Source: Martinezella miluonensis
GTDB lineage: Bacteria > Pseudomonadota > Alphaproteobacteria > Rhizobiales > Rhizobiaceae
DNA length: 64,000 bases
NCBI RefSeq assembly: GCF_900094545.1
Contig: NZ_FMAH01000002.1
Coordinates: 124,001-188,000, forward strand
Direction: 5' to 3'
The notes under the pieces are model-generated. The model was not told where the DNA came from. It made no database searches and saw only the letters and a program-made list of their open reading frames with translations. Both the position numbers and the translations under genes were made by a program. Numbering within the stretch: the stretch's first letter is position 1; each line of letters starts with the position of its first letter. Of the stretch, positions 24,464 through 33,336 are shown one piece after another.

Positions 24464-25153
24464 ATGACCTTCTCATGGATAACCTCCTATTGGCCGCTTC
24501 TGTTGACGGGGGCCGTGCAAACGCTGTCGCTGCTTGCGATTTCGGTCGTCTTCGGTTTCATCATCGCAATCGGCCTTGCCTTCGCCCAGGTCAGCGGCGG
24601 CCCGTTTCTGCGAACTCTCGCTCGCGGCTATTGCACTTTCTTCCGAGGCACGCCGCTGCTGATACAGCTCTGGCTGCTCTATTACGGTGTCGGTTCTTTT
24701 TTGCCGATGATCCCTGGTATCCGTCAAAGCCTGTTCTGGCCGATCTTGCGCGAGGGCTTCTTCTTTGCAGCCGTCAGCTTCACGCTGAACTATGCAGCTT
24801 ACGAGGCGGAGGTTTTGCGTGGCGCATTGCTTGCCGTCCCGAAAGGCGAGCTGGAGGCAGGCCGCGCATTCGGGATGCGACCGTTCACACTGACCAGGCG
24901 CATCTGGCTGCCGCGTGCCATTCGCATTGCATTGCCGACGATCGGCGGCGAAATCGTCATGCAGCTGAAGGCGACACCGCTCGCCTTCACCGTCACGGTG
25001 ATGGATCTTTACGCCGTTGCCACCAAGGTGCACCAGGACACGCTGCTCGTCTACGAGCCGCTGATCGTCGTCACCGTCTTCTATCTCATTCTCACCGCCA
25101 TCGTCGCACGAGCCTTCCGCTTTCTGGAAGCGCAGGTGCCGGTGCGGCGCTAA
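24464..25153 (+). CDS. Amino-acid ABC transporter permease, HisM-like
   Basis: The 229-residue partner permease contains TGAVQTLSLLAISVVFGFIIAIGLAF, YCTFFRGTPLLIQLWLLYYG and the EAA loop GELEAGRAFGMRPFTLTRRIWLPRAIRIALP. The ATG at 24464 is chosen because GAGGAG lies 7 bp upstream; a GTG at 24449 overlapping the previous stop would add five residues but would place that Shine-Dalgarno sequence inside the gene. Confidence 0.9.
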   Translation: MTFSWITSYWPLLLTGAVQTLSLLAISVVFGFIIAIGLAFAQVSGGPFLRTLARGYCTFFRGTPLLIQLWLLYYGVGSFLPMIPGIRQSLFWPILREGFFFAAVSFTLNYAAYEAEVLRGALLAVPKGELEAGRAFGMRPFTLTRRIWLPRAIRIALPTIGGEIVMQLKATPLAFTVTVMDLYAVATKVHQDTLLVYEPLIVVTVFYLILTAIVARAFRFLEAQVPVRR

Positions 25154-25215
25154 TCACGGCACGAAGGAGAGATCAGACCTCTCCGCAGATCCGAACTATT
25201 CTGGAGATCCCATTC

Positions 25216-26136
25216 ATGAGCAAACTCTTGATCCTCGACGGCGGCATGAGCCGCGAGCTCCTGCGGCTCGGAGCCGAACTGAAGCAGCCGGAATGGTCGG
25301 CCCTCGCCCTGATCAATTCGCCCGATATTGTCCGAAGGGTTCATGACGAATTTATCGCCGCAGGCTCTGACGTCATTACGACGAATAGCTATGCACTCGT
25401 ACCGTTCCATATTGGCGAGGAACGATTCCGGAAGGAAGGGGCTGCCCTGATCGCACGCTCGGGGCAATTGGCCCGCGACGCTGCCGATGCGTGCAAGGAT
25501 CGGAAAATTCTGGTCGCCGGTTCGCTGCCACCCATCTTCGGTTCCTACGAGCCGCAGAATTTCGATCCGTCGCGGGTGCAGGACTATCTCAAGGTCCTGG
25601 TGGAAAACCTCGATCCCTATGTCGATGTCTGGCTCGGCGAAACCCTTAGCCTGATTGCCGAAGGGCAAGCCGTTCGTACTGCAGTCGCTGAAACCGGCAA
25701 GCCATTCTGGATCTCCTTCACGCTGGCGGATGATACTGCGCAAAGGAATGGCGCCTCTCCCAGGCTCCGCTCTGGCGAGTCCGTCGAGGATGCGGCTCTA
25801 TGGGCCGCCTCGTCCGGCGCCGACGCACTCCTGTTCAATTGCAGCAAGCCGGAAGTCATGCGGGAGGCCGTCGATACAGCAGCGGAGGTCTTCAAGCGGG
25901 GCGGCGACAATCTACAGATCGGCGTCTATGCCAATGCCTTCGAGGGAGAACAAGGCGAGTCTGCCGCCAACGAAGGCCTTCATGCAACCCGACAGGATCT
26001 GAACGACGACGCCTATTCACGCTTCGCCTGCTCATGGATCGATGCTGGCGCGACGATGGTCGGCGGTTGCTGCGGGATTGGCGCTGGGCATATTCATCGG
26101 TTGAAGAATGCTCTCCTGCGTCCTCAAGGAGCGTAG
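25216..26136 (+). CDS. Homocysteine S-methyltransferase (MmuM-like)
   Basis: This 306-residue enzyme transfers a methyl group, typically from S-methylmethionine, to homocysteine to give methionine. It has LLILDGGMSRELLRLG at the N-terminus, the first zinc ligand C209 in LLFNCSKPE and the C-terminal pair C285-C286 in GGCCGIGAGHI, all matching the methyltransferase domain. Its length fits MmuM rather than the much larger MetH. It lies 62 bp after the importer operon on the same strand. A link to uptake of S-methylmethionine, a plant metabolite, is inferred from that context. Confidence 0.9.
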   Translation: MSKLLILDGGMSRELLRLGAELKQPEWSALALINSPDIVRRVHDEFIAAGSDVITTNSYALVPFHIGEERFRKEGAALIARSGQLARDAADACKDRKILVAGSLPPIFGSYEPQNFDPSRVQDYLKVLVENLDPYVDVWLGETLSLIAEGQAVRTAVAETGKPFWISFTLADDTAQRNGASPRLRSGESVEDAALWAASSGADALLFNCSKPEVMREAVDTAAEVFKRGGDNLQIGVYANAFEGEQGESAANEGLHATRQDLNDDAYSRFACSWIDAGATMVGGCCGIGAGHIHRLKNALLRPQGA

Positions 26137-26205
26137 GAGAGCCTCGCGCAAACACTGATCCGGAAGGCGGTTGACCCTAAGGATGGTTCTTTGGGACCCG
26201 AACGA

Positions 26206-26832
26206 TCAGGCAGCCTTGGAGGAGGCACCCGCAGTCCTGTAGGCTATCAGATCTTCGATCGTGATAAGATGAAGGCCATGCCGCTCGGCGAAGGTTTCGA
26301 GTTCGGGCAGACGGGCCATGGTGCCGTCGTCGTTTGCCACTTCGCAGATGACACCGGAAGGCGAAAGGCCGGCGAGCCTGGCAAGATCTACGGCCGCTTC
26401 CGTATGCCCGGGGCGAGACAAAACGCCATTTGGATGCGCGCGAAGAGGAAAGATATGACCGGGCCGGGCAAACTCTTCCGGGCGCGCGCCATCCCTGACC
26501 AGAGCCTGAACCGTTGCCGCCCTGTCGGCGGCGGATATTCCGGTCGTGGTTCCCGGGATGTAGTCGACTGAAACGGTGAATGCGGTCTTCAGGACTTCCG
26601 TGTTGCGCGGCACCATCAACGGGATGTCGAGCTCGTCAAGCCTCTCACCTTCCATCGGAACGCAGATCAGACCACGCGCGTGGTTCATCATGAATGCGAT
26701 CGCCTGTGGCGTGACCGCTTCCGAGGCAATCACGAGATCGCCTTCGTTTTCGCGGTCGCGATCATCGACAACAACCACGATCTCGCCCCGCGCAATCGCT
26801 GCGATCGCATCTTCAATTTTCGAAATTGCCAT
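26206..26832 (-). CDS. ribB: 3,4-dihydroxy-2-butanone 4-phosphate synthase
   Basis: The 208-residue enzyme converts ribulose 5-phosphate to 3,4-dihydroxy-2-butanone 4-phosphate and formate in riboflavin synthesis. It has IVVVVDDRDRENEGDLVIASE with the acidic metal ligands and RPGHTEAAVDLARLAGLSPSGVICE with the catalytic histidine. There is no RibA (GTP cyclohydrolase II) domain, so it is the monofunctional form. The ATG at 26832 is chosen because the frame open further upstream lies between the riboswitch and the start and has no family similarity. It stands alone, downstream of an FMN riboswitch. Confidence 0.93.
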   Translation of the reverse strand: MAISKIEDAIAAIARGEIVVVVDDRDRENEGDLVIASEAVTPQAIAFMMNHARGLICVPMEGERLDELDIPLMVPRNTEVLKTAFTVSVDYIPGTTTGISAADRAATVQALVRDGARPEEFARPGHIFPLRAHPNGVLSRPGHTEAAVDLARLAGLSPSGVICEVANDDGTMARLPELETFAERHGLHLITIEDLIAYRTAGASSKAA

Positions 26833-26852
26833 TTTCCTGCCTTTCAAGGGTT

Positions 26853-26867
26853 GCCGTTCAGAACGGC
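26853..26867 (-). promoter_or_regulatory. Short hairpin between riboswitch and ribB start
   Basis: GCCGTT-CAG-AACGGC forms a small stem 21 bp upstream of the ribB ATG. It may be part of the expression platform that hides or exposes the ribosome-binding site (GGCAGGAAA). This is inferred from position only. Confidence 0.4.
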
Positions 26868-26950
26868 GTACATGGCCTGTCAAAGCCACCATTTTCCCTT
26901 GGGCGAACAAGCATGTGAACGCCACCACGAAGCGGCGTCTCCTGCGTTGC

Positions 26951-27092
26951 CCTCTTCCATCCGGACTATGACCGTCGGCTCCGGCATCTCACCGGATCTG
27001 CTGACCCTTCGCAGATTGCGAAAGCGCTCGCGGGCTCCGAGTTGCCTCGATACCGCCGGTGGGGAATTACACCCCGCCCTGAGAACGTCTCT
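26951..27092 (-). promoter_or_regulatory. FMN riboswitch (RFN element)
   Basis: On the minus strand the sequence contains the conserved RFN blocks in order: TCTCAGGGCGGGGTG, AATTCCCCACCGGCGGTAT, AGCCCGCGAGCG, GGTCAGCAGATCCGGTGAGA and CCGGAGCCGACGGTCATAGT followed by CCGGATGGAAGAGG. These form the six-helix FMN aptamer. It lies about 120 nt upstream of ribB and should lower its expression when FMN is plentiful. Confidence 0.95.
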
Positions 27093-27196
27093 AAGATAGA
27101 TGAGGATCATCTCGTTCCGCAAGAGGTTGATGGACCTTCGGCTTTCGAGAATTCGGCTTTCCGTGTGAAAACACAGTTCCTCTTTGTTGAACGAAG

Positions 27197-27979
27197 CTAG
27201 GACATGATCAAACCACCGTCGACATTGATGGTCTGTCCAGTGATATAGGCCGCATCGTTGCTGGCAAGAAAAGTGACGAGACCTGCAACGTCTTCACCCG
27301 ACCCGGCCCGTTTCATCGGAATGCCTTCGACCCATTCCTTCATGAGCTCGCCGGGACCGTAATTACCCAGCAACTTGCCCCATGCCTGGTCGTTATAGGC
27401 CCACATGTCGGTTTCGATGATGCCGGGGCAAAAGGCGTTCACGGTAATGCCCTCGATCGCAACTTCTTTCGCAAGGCTCTGGGTAATGCCAACGACGCCC
27501 ATCTTCGATGCCGCATAATGCGGCGTGTAAATGAAGCCGTCGCGCGCCTGGCCGGAGGCTGTATTGATGATGCGGCCACCGCGGCCATGCTTGCGCATGC
27601 GGGCAATTGCCTCCTGGGCGCAGAGGAAGACGCCTTTGGTATTGACGGCCATGACCTTGTCCCATTCGCCCTCTGTCATATCCTCGATGCGGGTAATGGT
27701 GATGACGCCGGCATTCTGAATAGAAACATCGATGGCGCCGAACGCCGTCTCGGCAGCTGCGTAGAGACCCTGCACGCTGGTCTTGTCCGTCACGTCGCCG
27801 ACGAAAGAAATCGCCTTTCCGCCATCGGCCTTGATCTGCTCGGCGACCGCATGGACGGAATCCTCGTTGGCGGAGACCACAAGATTGGCACCCTCTCGCG
27901 CAAACCGTTTGGCGATCGCAGCGCCGATGCCGCGGCTCGCGCCGGTGATGACGACGGTCTTGTTTTCGAAGCGTTGCAT
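27197..27979 (-). CDS. Short-chain dehydrogenase of the polyol locus
   Basis: This 260-residue SDR has ITGASRGIGAAIAKRF at the N-terminus, IQNAGVI in place of the usual NNAG, ASGQ and the catalytic YAASK, and ends TINVDGGLIMS. The GIIETDMWAYNDQAWGKLLGNYGPGELMKEWVEGIPMKR insertion is typical of sugar-alcohol dehydrogenases such as galactitol, sorbitol and acetoin-type SDRs. It is the last gene of the importer-SDR-TPI-SDR operon, 75 bp after tpi. It probably oxidises a polyol to a ketose; the substrate is unknown. Confidence 0.88.
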   Translation of the reverse strand: MQRFENKTVVITGASRGIGAAIAKRFAREGANLVVSANEDSVHAVAEQIKADGGKAISFVGDVTDKTSVQGLYAAAETAFGAIDVSIQNAGVITITRIEDMTEGEWDKVMAVNTKGVFLCAQEAIARMRKHGRGGRIINTASGQARDGFIYTPHYAASKMGVVGITQSLAKEVAIEGITVNAFCPGIIETDMWAYNDQAWGKLLGNYGPGELMKEWVEGIPMKRAGSGEDVAGLVTFLASNDAAYITGQTINVDGGLIMS

Positions 27980-28054
27980 TCCCTGTTCCTTTTGCGGCTA
28001 CGGCCAGGCGCGGCGTGATTCAAGGGCCGATCATCCCGCCTGCTGTTTGCGACT

Positions 28055-28792
28055 TCAAACGGCGGCCAAGATGATCTCGGCGAACTCCGACGCCTTCAGC
28101 GACGCCCCTCCGACCAGAGCGCCATCGACGTTGGAAACACCAAAGATCGCCGCTGCGTTCGACACCTTGACCGAACCTCCATAGAGGATCCTGACAGAGT
28201 ACCCATCTTCTCCCAGCCGCTCTCCGAGCGTCTGCCGGATGGATAAATGCACCTCCTCGATCTGTTCGAGGCTCGGAACCAGTCCGGTTCCGATCGCCCA
28301 AACCGGTTCGTAGGCGATTGCCGTGTTCGAACTGGTCGCCGTGTCGGGAATTGATCCTTCGAGCTGGGCGCGAACGACATCGATCGCTCTTCCCTCATCC
28401 CGTTCTGCACGCGTCTCCCCGATACAAATGATGCTCGTCAGACCTGCCTTGTGGACTGCTGCGGCCTTGCCCGCGACTGCGGCATCCATTTCCTTGTAGG
28501 CGGAGTGGCGTTCGGAATGCCCGAGGATCACGAAGCGCGCGCCGATTTCGGCGAGCATCTCTGCGGAGACGTCTCCAGTGTAGGCACCTGAGGTCTGCGC
28601 ATGGCAATCCTGTGCGCCGACGGCGATCGCCGCGCCTTTGGTACACTCGACGGCCTTCTCGACCAGCGTGAAGGGCGGGCAGACGACGATGTCGCGCGCC
28701 GCCTCGCCCGTTAGTCCCTTCAGCGCCTCGATCTCAGCCAGGGAGGAAGCGAGACCGTTCATTTTCCAGTTGCCTACGATCAGCTTGCGCAT
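28055..28792 (-). CDS. tpiA: Triosephosphate isomerase (second-type, catabolic operon)
   Basis: The 245-residue TIM barrel has the substrate motif GNWKMN (K10), the electrophile H92 in LGHSERH, the catalytic base E162 in YEPVWAIGTG and the phosphate-binding LYGGSV. All canonical residues are present, so it should interconvert dihydroxyacetone phosphate and glyceraldehyde 3-phosphate rather than act as an L-erythrulose-1-phosphate isomerase. It starts 4 bp after the upstream SDR stop. Its presence in a catabolic operon suggests the pathway makes or consumes a triose phosphate in quantity. Confidence 0.92.
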   Translation of the reverse strand: MRKLIVGNWKMNGLASSLAEIEALKGLTGEAARDIVVCPPFTLVEKAVECTKGAAIAVGAQDCHAQTSGAYTGDVSAEMLAEIGARFVILGHSERHSAYKEMDAAVAGKAAAVHKAGLTSIICIGETRAERDEGRAIDVVRAQLEGSIPDTATSSNTAIAYEPVWAIGTGLVPSLEQIEEVHLSIRQTLGERLGEDGYSVRILYGGSVKVSNAAAIFGVSNVDGALVGGASLKASEFAEIILAAV

Positions 28793-28796
28793 GACA

Positions 28797-29585
28797 TCAC
28801 CAGCAGCAGAAGCCGCCGTCGACGAGCAGATCGACGCCCGTCACGAAGCTTGCGGCATTGGATAGCAGGAAGACGGCAGGACCGACCATCTCGTCGACAC
28901 CAGCCATGCGCTGCATCGGCGTCTGCTCCTCGAAGAGCTTCGTCTGATGGACCATTTCCGGACGCGTGTTCATCGGCGTCGCCGTATATCCCGGCGAGAT
29001 GGTGTTGACGCGGATCCCACGGCCGACCCACTCCATCGCCAGCGACTTCGACATATGGATCACGCCGGCCTTGGAAGCGTTGTAATGCGCCTGGCTGAGG
29101 CCGCGATTGACGATCACGCCCGACATGGAGGCGATGTTGACGATCGATCCGCGTCCATTTTTCAACATGGCGCGTGCTTCCGCCTGGCAGGACAGGAAGA
29201 CGCCTTTCAGGTTGATGTCCATCAACGTCTGGTATTGGTCCTCCTCCATCACCTCCGCGGGGCTGGCGTTGGCGATACCGGCGGCGTTGACGGCAAGTGT
29301 CAGCGCACCGAGTTCCGCCTCGGTGCGCGCGACCGCCTCCTCGAGAGAAGACCTGCTGGTGACGTCAGCCGCAATCTGGATGGAGCGACGGCCGGCCGCC
29401 TTGATATGCGAGGCCGTATTCGCCAGGCCATCGTCCGAGCGACGATCAAGAAGCGCGACCTCGGCTCCACACTGCGCGAGGCCGATTGCGATACGCTGCC
29501 CAATTCCGCTTCCAGCTCCGGTCACGAGGGCGACCTCTCCGCTGAGATCGAAAAGCCTCGGGGCATTTAGAGTGATGTCGGACAC
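28797..29585 (-). CDS. Short-chain dehydrogenase with C-terminal FCCW
   Basis: The 262-residue SDR has VTGAGSGIGQRIAIGLAQCG, an AVNAAGIAN variant of the NNAG motif, the catalytic IASMSG and YNASK, and ends LLVDGGFCCW. This ending and the PGYTATPMNTRPEM segment are typical of SDRs acting on pentitols, tetritols and related sugar alcohols. It follows the transporter ATPase by 20 bp and precedes tpi by 4 bp. Two SDRs in one operon suggest either two substrates or two successive oxidations. Confidence 0.88.
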   Translation of the reverse strand: MSDITLNAPRLFDLSGEVALVTGAGSGIGQRIAIGLAQCGAEVALLDRRSDDGLANTASHIKAAGRRSIQIAADVTSRSSLEEAVARTEAELGALTLAVNAAGIANASPAEVMEEDQYQTLMDINLKGVFLSCQAEARAMLKNGRGSIVNIASMSGVIVNRGLSQAHYNASKAGVIHMSKSLAMEWVGRGIRVNTISPGYTATPMNTRPEMVHQTKLFEEQTPMQRMAGVDEMVGPAVFLLSNAASFVTGVDLLVDGGFCCW

Positions 29586-29605
29586 CGCTCTTCCTTTCTG
29601 TTTGT

Positions 29606-31084
29606 CTAGATTGTCGCCAGTTCCATGACCGAGACGTCGTTGGCCTCGTCACGGTTCAAAATACCTGCCTGCTTGCCCTGGGCGAGCACCAGAATGCGGT
29701 TCGACACGCCGAGAACCTCCTCGAGATCGGAGCTGACGACAATGACCGCCACCCCCTGTTTCGCGAGGTTTACGATGATGTCGTAGATGCTCGCACGGGC
29801 GCCGACGTCGATGCCTCGGGTCGGTTCGTCGAGCACCACGACCTTGGGATCACGCATCAGCCACTTTGCGATGACGACCTTTTGCTGGTTGCCGCCCGAC
29901 AGGTCCGAGGCAAATTGTTCGGCGCGACCTTTGACGCCGAACTTCGCCACCGCCTTCTCGGCGAAGGCACGCTTGACGCGCGATGTGATCCAGCGTCCGC
30001 CGAGCTTGTCGAGATTGGCGTAGATGATGTTCTCACTGATGCGATGGCCTACGACGAGGCCCTGCTCCTTGCGGTCCTCGGGCACCATCACGATACCCTT
30101 TGCGATCGCATCCGCCGGATCGCGAAGCTTGAGTTCCTCGCCTTCCAGCTTGATCGAACCAGCGCTGATCGGATCGGCACCGGCAATAGCGCGGACAAGT
30201 TCCGTGCGGCCGGCACCAACCAGTCCGGCGATGCCGAGGATTTCACCCGCACGAACGTCGAACGTCACGTCCCGGAAGGAGTCGTCAGGCGAAGTCAGTC
30301 CGCTGACCTGCAGCACCGGACGATTAGTCGGCTCAGGAAGAGCCGGGAACATCCGGTCCAGCGAGCGGCCGACCATGCTCTCGACGATCGTGCGAACGGG
30401 TGTCGCACTGTCGGCAAACTCCTGGACGCGCTCGCCGTCGCGCAGAACGACGATGCGATCGGTGATCTGCCTGATCTCCTCCATGCGATGGGAAATGTAG
30501 ATGATGCCGACGCCTTCGGAGCGAAGCTTCCTCACCTGCTCAAACAGGGCTTCCGTCTCCGCACCGCCGAGTGCGGCAGTCGGTTCGTCGAGGATCAGCA
30601 GCTTGGCATTGAGCGCCAGCGCCTTGGCGATTTCGATGAGCTGCTGATTGGCTGTCGACAGGCCCGCAACCTTGCGCGTCGCCGGAATATGCAGGTTCAG
30701 GCGAGCGAGCTGTTCCTGCGCACGCCGGACCATCTGGGGGCGATCAACGGCCCCATTCTTCATCGGCCATCGCCCGATAAAGACATTCTCGGCAATCGAA
30801 AGATGTGGCAGGAGCTGCAATTCCTGATGGATCAAGACGACGCCCTTGTCGATCGCGTCGCGCGGAGTGGCTGGGGCATAAGGCTGCCCCAGCCATGTCA
30901 TCGTTCCTTCGGAGGGCGTGCGTGATCCGGCGACAATGCCCGACAGCGTGGACTTGCCGGCGCCGTTCTCGCCGAGAAGCGCGACCACTTCACCGGGATA
31001 GACATCCAGGCTGACATTCTTCAGCACCTGAAGCGATCCGTAGCGCTTGGATATGCTCCTCAGGGAAAGAACGGGCTCGGTCAC
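29606..31084 (-). CDS. Sugar ABC transporter ATPase, RbsA-like (tandem domains)
   Basis: The 492-residue ATPase has two nucleotide-binding domains, as in RbsA/XylG. The first has Walker A GENGAGKST and signature LSTANQQL; the second has GLVGAGRTELV, signature LSGGNQQK and Walker B VVVLDEPTRGID. The start is GTG at 31084, preceded by GAGGAGG at the right distance; the frame extends 15 bp further to a TTG that lies over that Shine-Dalgarno sequence. It completes an importer with the upstream binding protein and permease. Confidence 0.92.
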   Translation of the reverse strand: MTEPVLSLRSISKRYGSLQVLKNVSLDVYPGEVVALLGENGAGKSTLSGIVAGSRTPSEGTMTWLGQPYAPATPRDAIDKGVVLIHQELQLLPHLSIAENVFIGRWPMKNGAVDRPQMVRRAQEQLARLNLHIPATRKVAGLSTANQQLIEIAKALALNAKLLILDEPTAALGGAETEALFEQVRKLRSEGVGIIYISHRMEEIRQITDRIVVLRDGERVQEFADSATPVRTIVESMVGRSLDRMFPALPEPTNRPVLQVSGLTSPDDSFRDVTFDVRAGEILGIAGLVGAGRTELVRAIAGADPISAGSIKLEGEELKLRDPADAIAKGIVMVPEDRKEQGLVVGHRISENIIYANLDKLGGRWITSRVKRAFAEKAVAKFGVKGRAEQFASDLSGGNQQKVVIAKWLMRDPKVVVLDEPTRGIDVGARASIYDIIVNLAKQGVAVIVVSSDLEEVLGVSNRILVLAQGKQAGILNRDEANDVSVMELATI

Positions 31085-31112
31085 GGCACACCTCCTCAAG
31101 ATTTCGGCACGA

Positions 31113-32042
31113 TTACGGATGGTTGGCGATGAAGCCGGCCACGTTTTCCTTGGTCGTCAGCGTGGCGTCCATGAGCTGCACTGGAGCCACCTTCTCACCA
31201 GCAACCAGCTTGACGGCATTGGCGACCGCGTCGCGGCCCATTTTCTGCGTCTGCTGTGTCGCGGTGACGTCGAAGACACCCTTGCTCAGCGCTTCCAGAG
31301 CGGCCGTATCGCCATCGAAGCCGCCGACCACGATCTTCTGGGATGGGTTTGCAACCTTGATCGCCTGTGCAGCGCCAAGTGCAAGCGCATCTGCCTGAGC
31401 AAATACGATCGATACATCCTGGTTTGCTTGCAGCATGTTCTGCATGATCTGGAAGCCCTCGTCCTGGGCCCAGATGTTGGAGTATTGCTCGGCAACCACC
31501 TTCACGCCGGGATTGGCCTTCAACGATTCAGCACAGCCCTTGCTGCGGTCAACTTCGGGCGTAGTGCCCTTCTGGCCGTGGATGATCACCATCTTGCCCT
31601 TGCCGCCGGCTTGCTTGAGAATGTGGTCGCAAACGGCCTTGGCGGATGCGACGGAATCCGTGGCAAGGAAGGTGTCGCCCGGCGCGCCCTCGGCGTTACG
31701 GTCGACATTCACGACTGGAACGCCGGCATTCTTGGCGAGCTTGACGGGGACACTCGCGGCCGCCGCGCCGGCGGGGATGTAGATCAAGGCGTCGATGTTC
31801 TGGGTCAAGAGGTCCTGGATCTGGTTGACCTGGGTCGGGCCGTCGCCCTTTGCATCCACGGTCACCACCTGGATGCCGCGCTTCTTGGCCTCATCCTCGA
31901 CGGACTGCTTGATCTGGTTGAAGAAGTTTGCCTGCAGGTTTGCGACGGCAAGGCCGATTTTCTTGGCCTCTTTCGCTTGAACGGAACCCAGCGACATCGC
32001 CAGCACGGCGGCCGAGGCCAGAAGAATACGCGCAAGTTTCAT
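31113..32042 (-). CDS. Sugar-binding protein, RbsB-like
   Basis: The 309-residue binding protein starts with a signal peptide (MKLARILLASAAVLAMSLGSVQA) and continues with KKIGLAVANLQANFFNQIKQSVEDEAKKRG, IDALIYIPAGAAAASVPV, VVNVDRNAEG and VGGFDGDTAALEAL, all typical of ribose-type proteins. AAGGAGGAAAT precedes the ATG. It sits between permease and ATPase genes, an unusual order since the binding protein is more often first. The ligand may be a pentitol, tetritol or branched sugar. Confidence 0.93.
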   Translation of the reverse strand: MKLARILLASAAVLAMSLGSVQAKEAKKIGLAVANLQANFFNQIKQSVEDEAKKRGIQVVTVDAKGDGPTQVNQIQDLLTQNIDALIYIPAGAAAASVPVKLAKNAGVPVVNVDRNAEGAPGDTFLATDSVASAKAVCDHILKQAGGKGKMVIIHGQKGTTPEVDRSKGCAESLKANPGVKVVAEQYSNIWAQDEGFQIMQNMLQANQDVSIVFAQADALALGAAQAIKVANPSQKIVVGGFDGDTAALEALSKGVFDVTATQQTQKMGRDAVANAVKLVAGEKVAPVQLMDATLTTKENVAGFIANHP

Positions 32043-32133
32043 TTTATTTCCTCCTTTTTGCAGTGAACCCTTGGGTACATCCTCCCCCTCGGGCAAGTGA
32101 TCCGCTCCAAACCTTTCGGAGAGGAACTGGTGG

Positions 32134-32152
32134 AGGTCCGCCAGGCGGACCT
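32134..32152 (-). terminator. Intercistronic hairpin between permease and binding protein
   Basis: AGGTCCGCC-A-GGCGGACCT is a perfect 9-bp inverted repeat 6 bp after the permease stop and about 90 bp before the binding-protein start. Lack of a T-run suggests mRNA stabilisation or partial termination that sets subunit ratios. Confidence 0.45.
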
Positions 32153-32157
32153 GAATG

Positions 32158-33138
32158 TCAGGCCCGCCGCCTGCGGATCGTTTCAGCACCGACCGCAAGC
32201 ACGATGACGATGCCGATGATGACCTGCTGCAGGAATGGCGAGACGTTGAGCAAGTTAAGGCCGTTGCGCAGGACGCCGATGATCAAGACACCGATGAGCG
32301 TGCCGCCGATGCCGCCGGATCCACCCGACAGGGAGGTTCCCCCGATGACGACGGCCGCAATCGTGTCGAGTTCGTACCCAAAGCCGCTGGACGGCTGAAC
32401 AGAGTCTAGACGCGCCGCCAGCACGATACCGGCCAGACCGGCAAGCACCGCGCTTGCGACATAGACGGCGATCGTCACGAGCTGGACATTGATGCCGGCC
32501 AGGCGGGCAACTTCCGGATTGCCGCCCACGGCATAGAGCATACGACCCTCGGAGCGGAAATGCAGGAACACCCAAGCCACGGCGACAACCGCCAGCATCA
32601 GGAAGACCGTCGCCGTCAGCACGCCGAAATGGCGATCGATCGCAAGCATCATGAACCAATCGGGGAATCCGACGATCTGCTGTCCGTCCGTGATCATGTT
32701 TGCGACGCCGCGTGCTGCTGACATCATCGCCAATGTCGCGATGAAGGCCGGAACCCTGAACAAGGTGACGAGAAGTCCGACGATCAGCCCGCTGATCGCG
32801 GAGGCGACCAGCGCCACGGCAATCCCCGCGACAAGCGGCAGACCTGCGATATTTGCCGTCCAGCCCATGACCATCATGGCGAGCGCGAGGACCGACCCGA
32901 CTGAAAGGTCGATGCCGCCAATCAGGATGACGAAGGTCATGCCCACGGCCATGATCCCGAGCACGGTGATCTGGTCGAGAATGTTGAGGCCGTTGCGGAG
33001 CGAAAGAAACGCATCGGTGCTGAAGCTCAGGAAAACACAAAGGGCCAGCAATCCAACGAGCGGTCCGGTAGCGCCGGCGAGCTTGCTCAGCCATGTCACG
33101 GACGGACGGCTCTGTTCGTTGACGTCGATCGCCACCAT
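32158..33138 (-). CDS. Sugar ABC transporter permease, RbsC-like
   Basis: The 326-residue permease has eight or more hydrophobic helices and the family motifs GMTFVILIGGIDLSVGSVLALA, VPAFIATLAMMSAARGVANM, YAVGGNPEVARLAGI and IGGTSLSGGSGGIGGTLIGVLIIGVLRNGLNLL. Start choice: GGGAGGA is followed by ATGATGGTG; the second ATG (33138) gives better spacing than the first (33141). It is the first gene of the minus-strand arm of the polyol locus. Confidence 0.92.
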   Translation of the reverse strand: MVAIDVNEQSRPSVTWLSKLAGATGPLVGLLALCVFLSFSTDAFLSLRNGLNILDQITVLGIMAVGMTFVILIGGIDLSVGSVLALAMMVMGWTANIAGLPLVAGIAVALVASAISGLIVGLLVTLFRVPAFIATLAMMSAARGVANMITDGQQIVGFPDWFMMLAIDRHFGVLTATVFLMLAVVAVAWVFLHFRSEGRMLYAVGGNPEVARLAGINVQLVTIAVYVASAVLAGLAGIVLAARLDSVQPSSGFGYELDTIAAVVIGGTSLSGGSGGIGGTLIGVLIIGVLRNGLNLLNVSPFLQQVIIGIVIVLAVGAETIRRRRA

Positions 33139-33196
33139 CATTCCTCCCTGGAGCCCGAGGCCAGCAGCCAATGTCTGGGCGCTGATTTTTCAAGAT

Positions 33197-33218
33197 AGCA
33201 TATTTATTCACATATGCT
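33197..33218. promoter_or_regulatory. Inverted repeat with ATATTTATTCACA, putative operator 1
   Basis: AGCATAT-N8-ATATGCT forms an inverted repeat that contains the 13-mer ATATTTATTCACA (33200-33212). It lies 59 bp upstream of the importer permease in the divergent promoter region. The same 13-mer recurs at 33340. Confidence 0.55.
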
Positions 33219-33336
33219 GGAAAATTCATTAGCAACTCACTTTGATGCTGTCAACCGGGTCTTTTCGCCCTGTTTTGGCAACAAGTCGCCTATAAGGGCT
33301 TGACTAACTATCTTTTTCTGCAAAAATATAAATACA

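Noticed and set aside
24118..25215. Upstream extension of the homocysteine methyltransferase frame into the permease genes
   Set aside because: The frame is open by chance over the two permeases; the methyltransferase family starts at MSKLLILDGGMS (25216).
28055..28792. Assignment of the TPI-like gene as L-erythrulose-1-phosphate isomerase
   Set aside because: All canonical TPI residues and loops (GNWKMN, GHSERH, YEPVWAIGTG, GGSV) are present, and no RpiB-type partner is in the locus.
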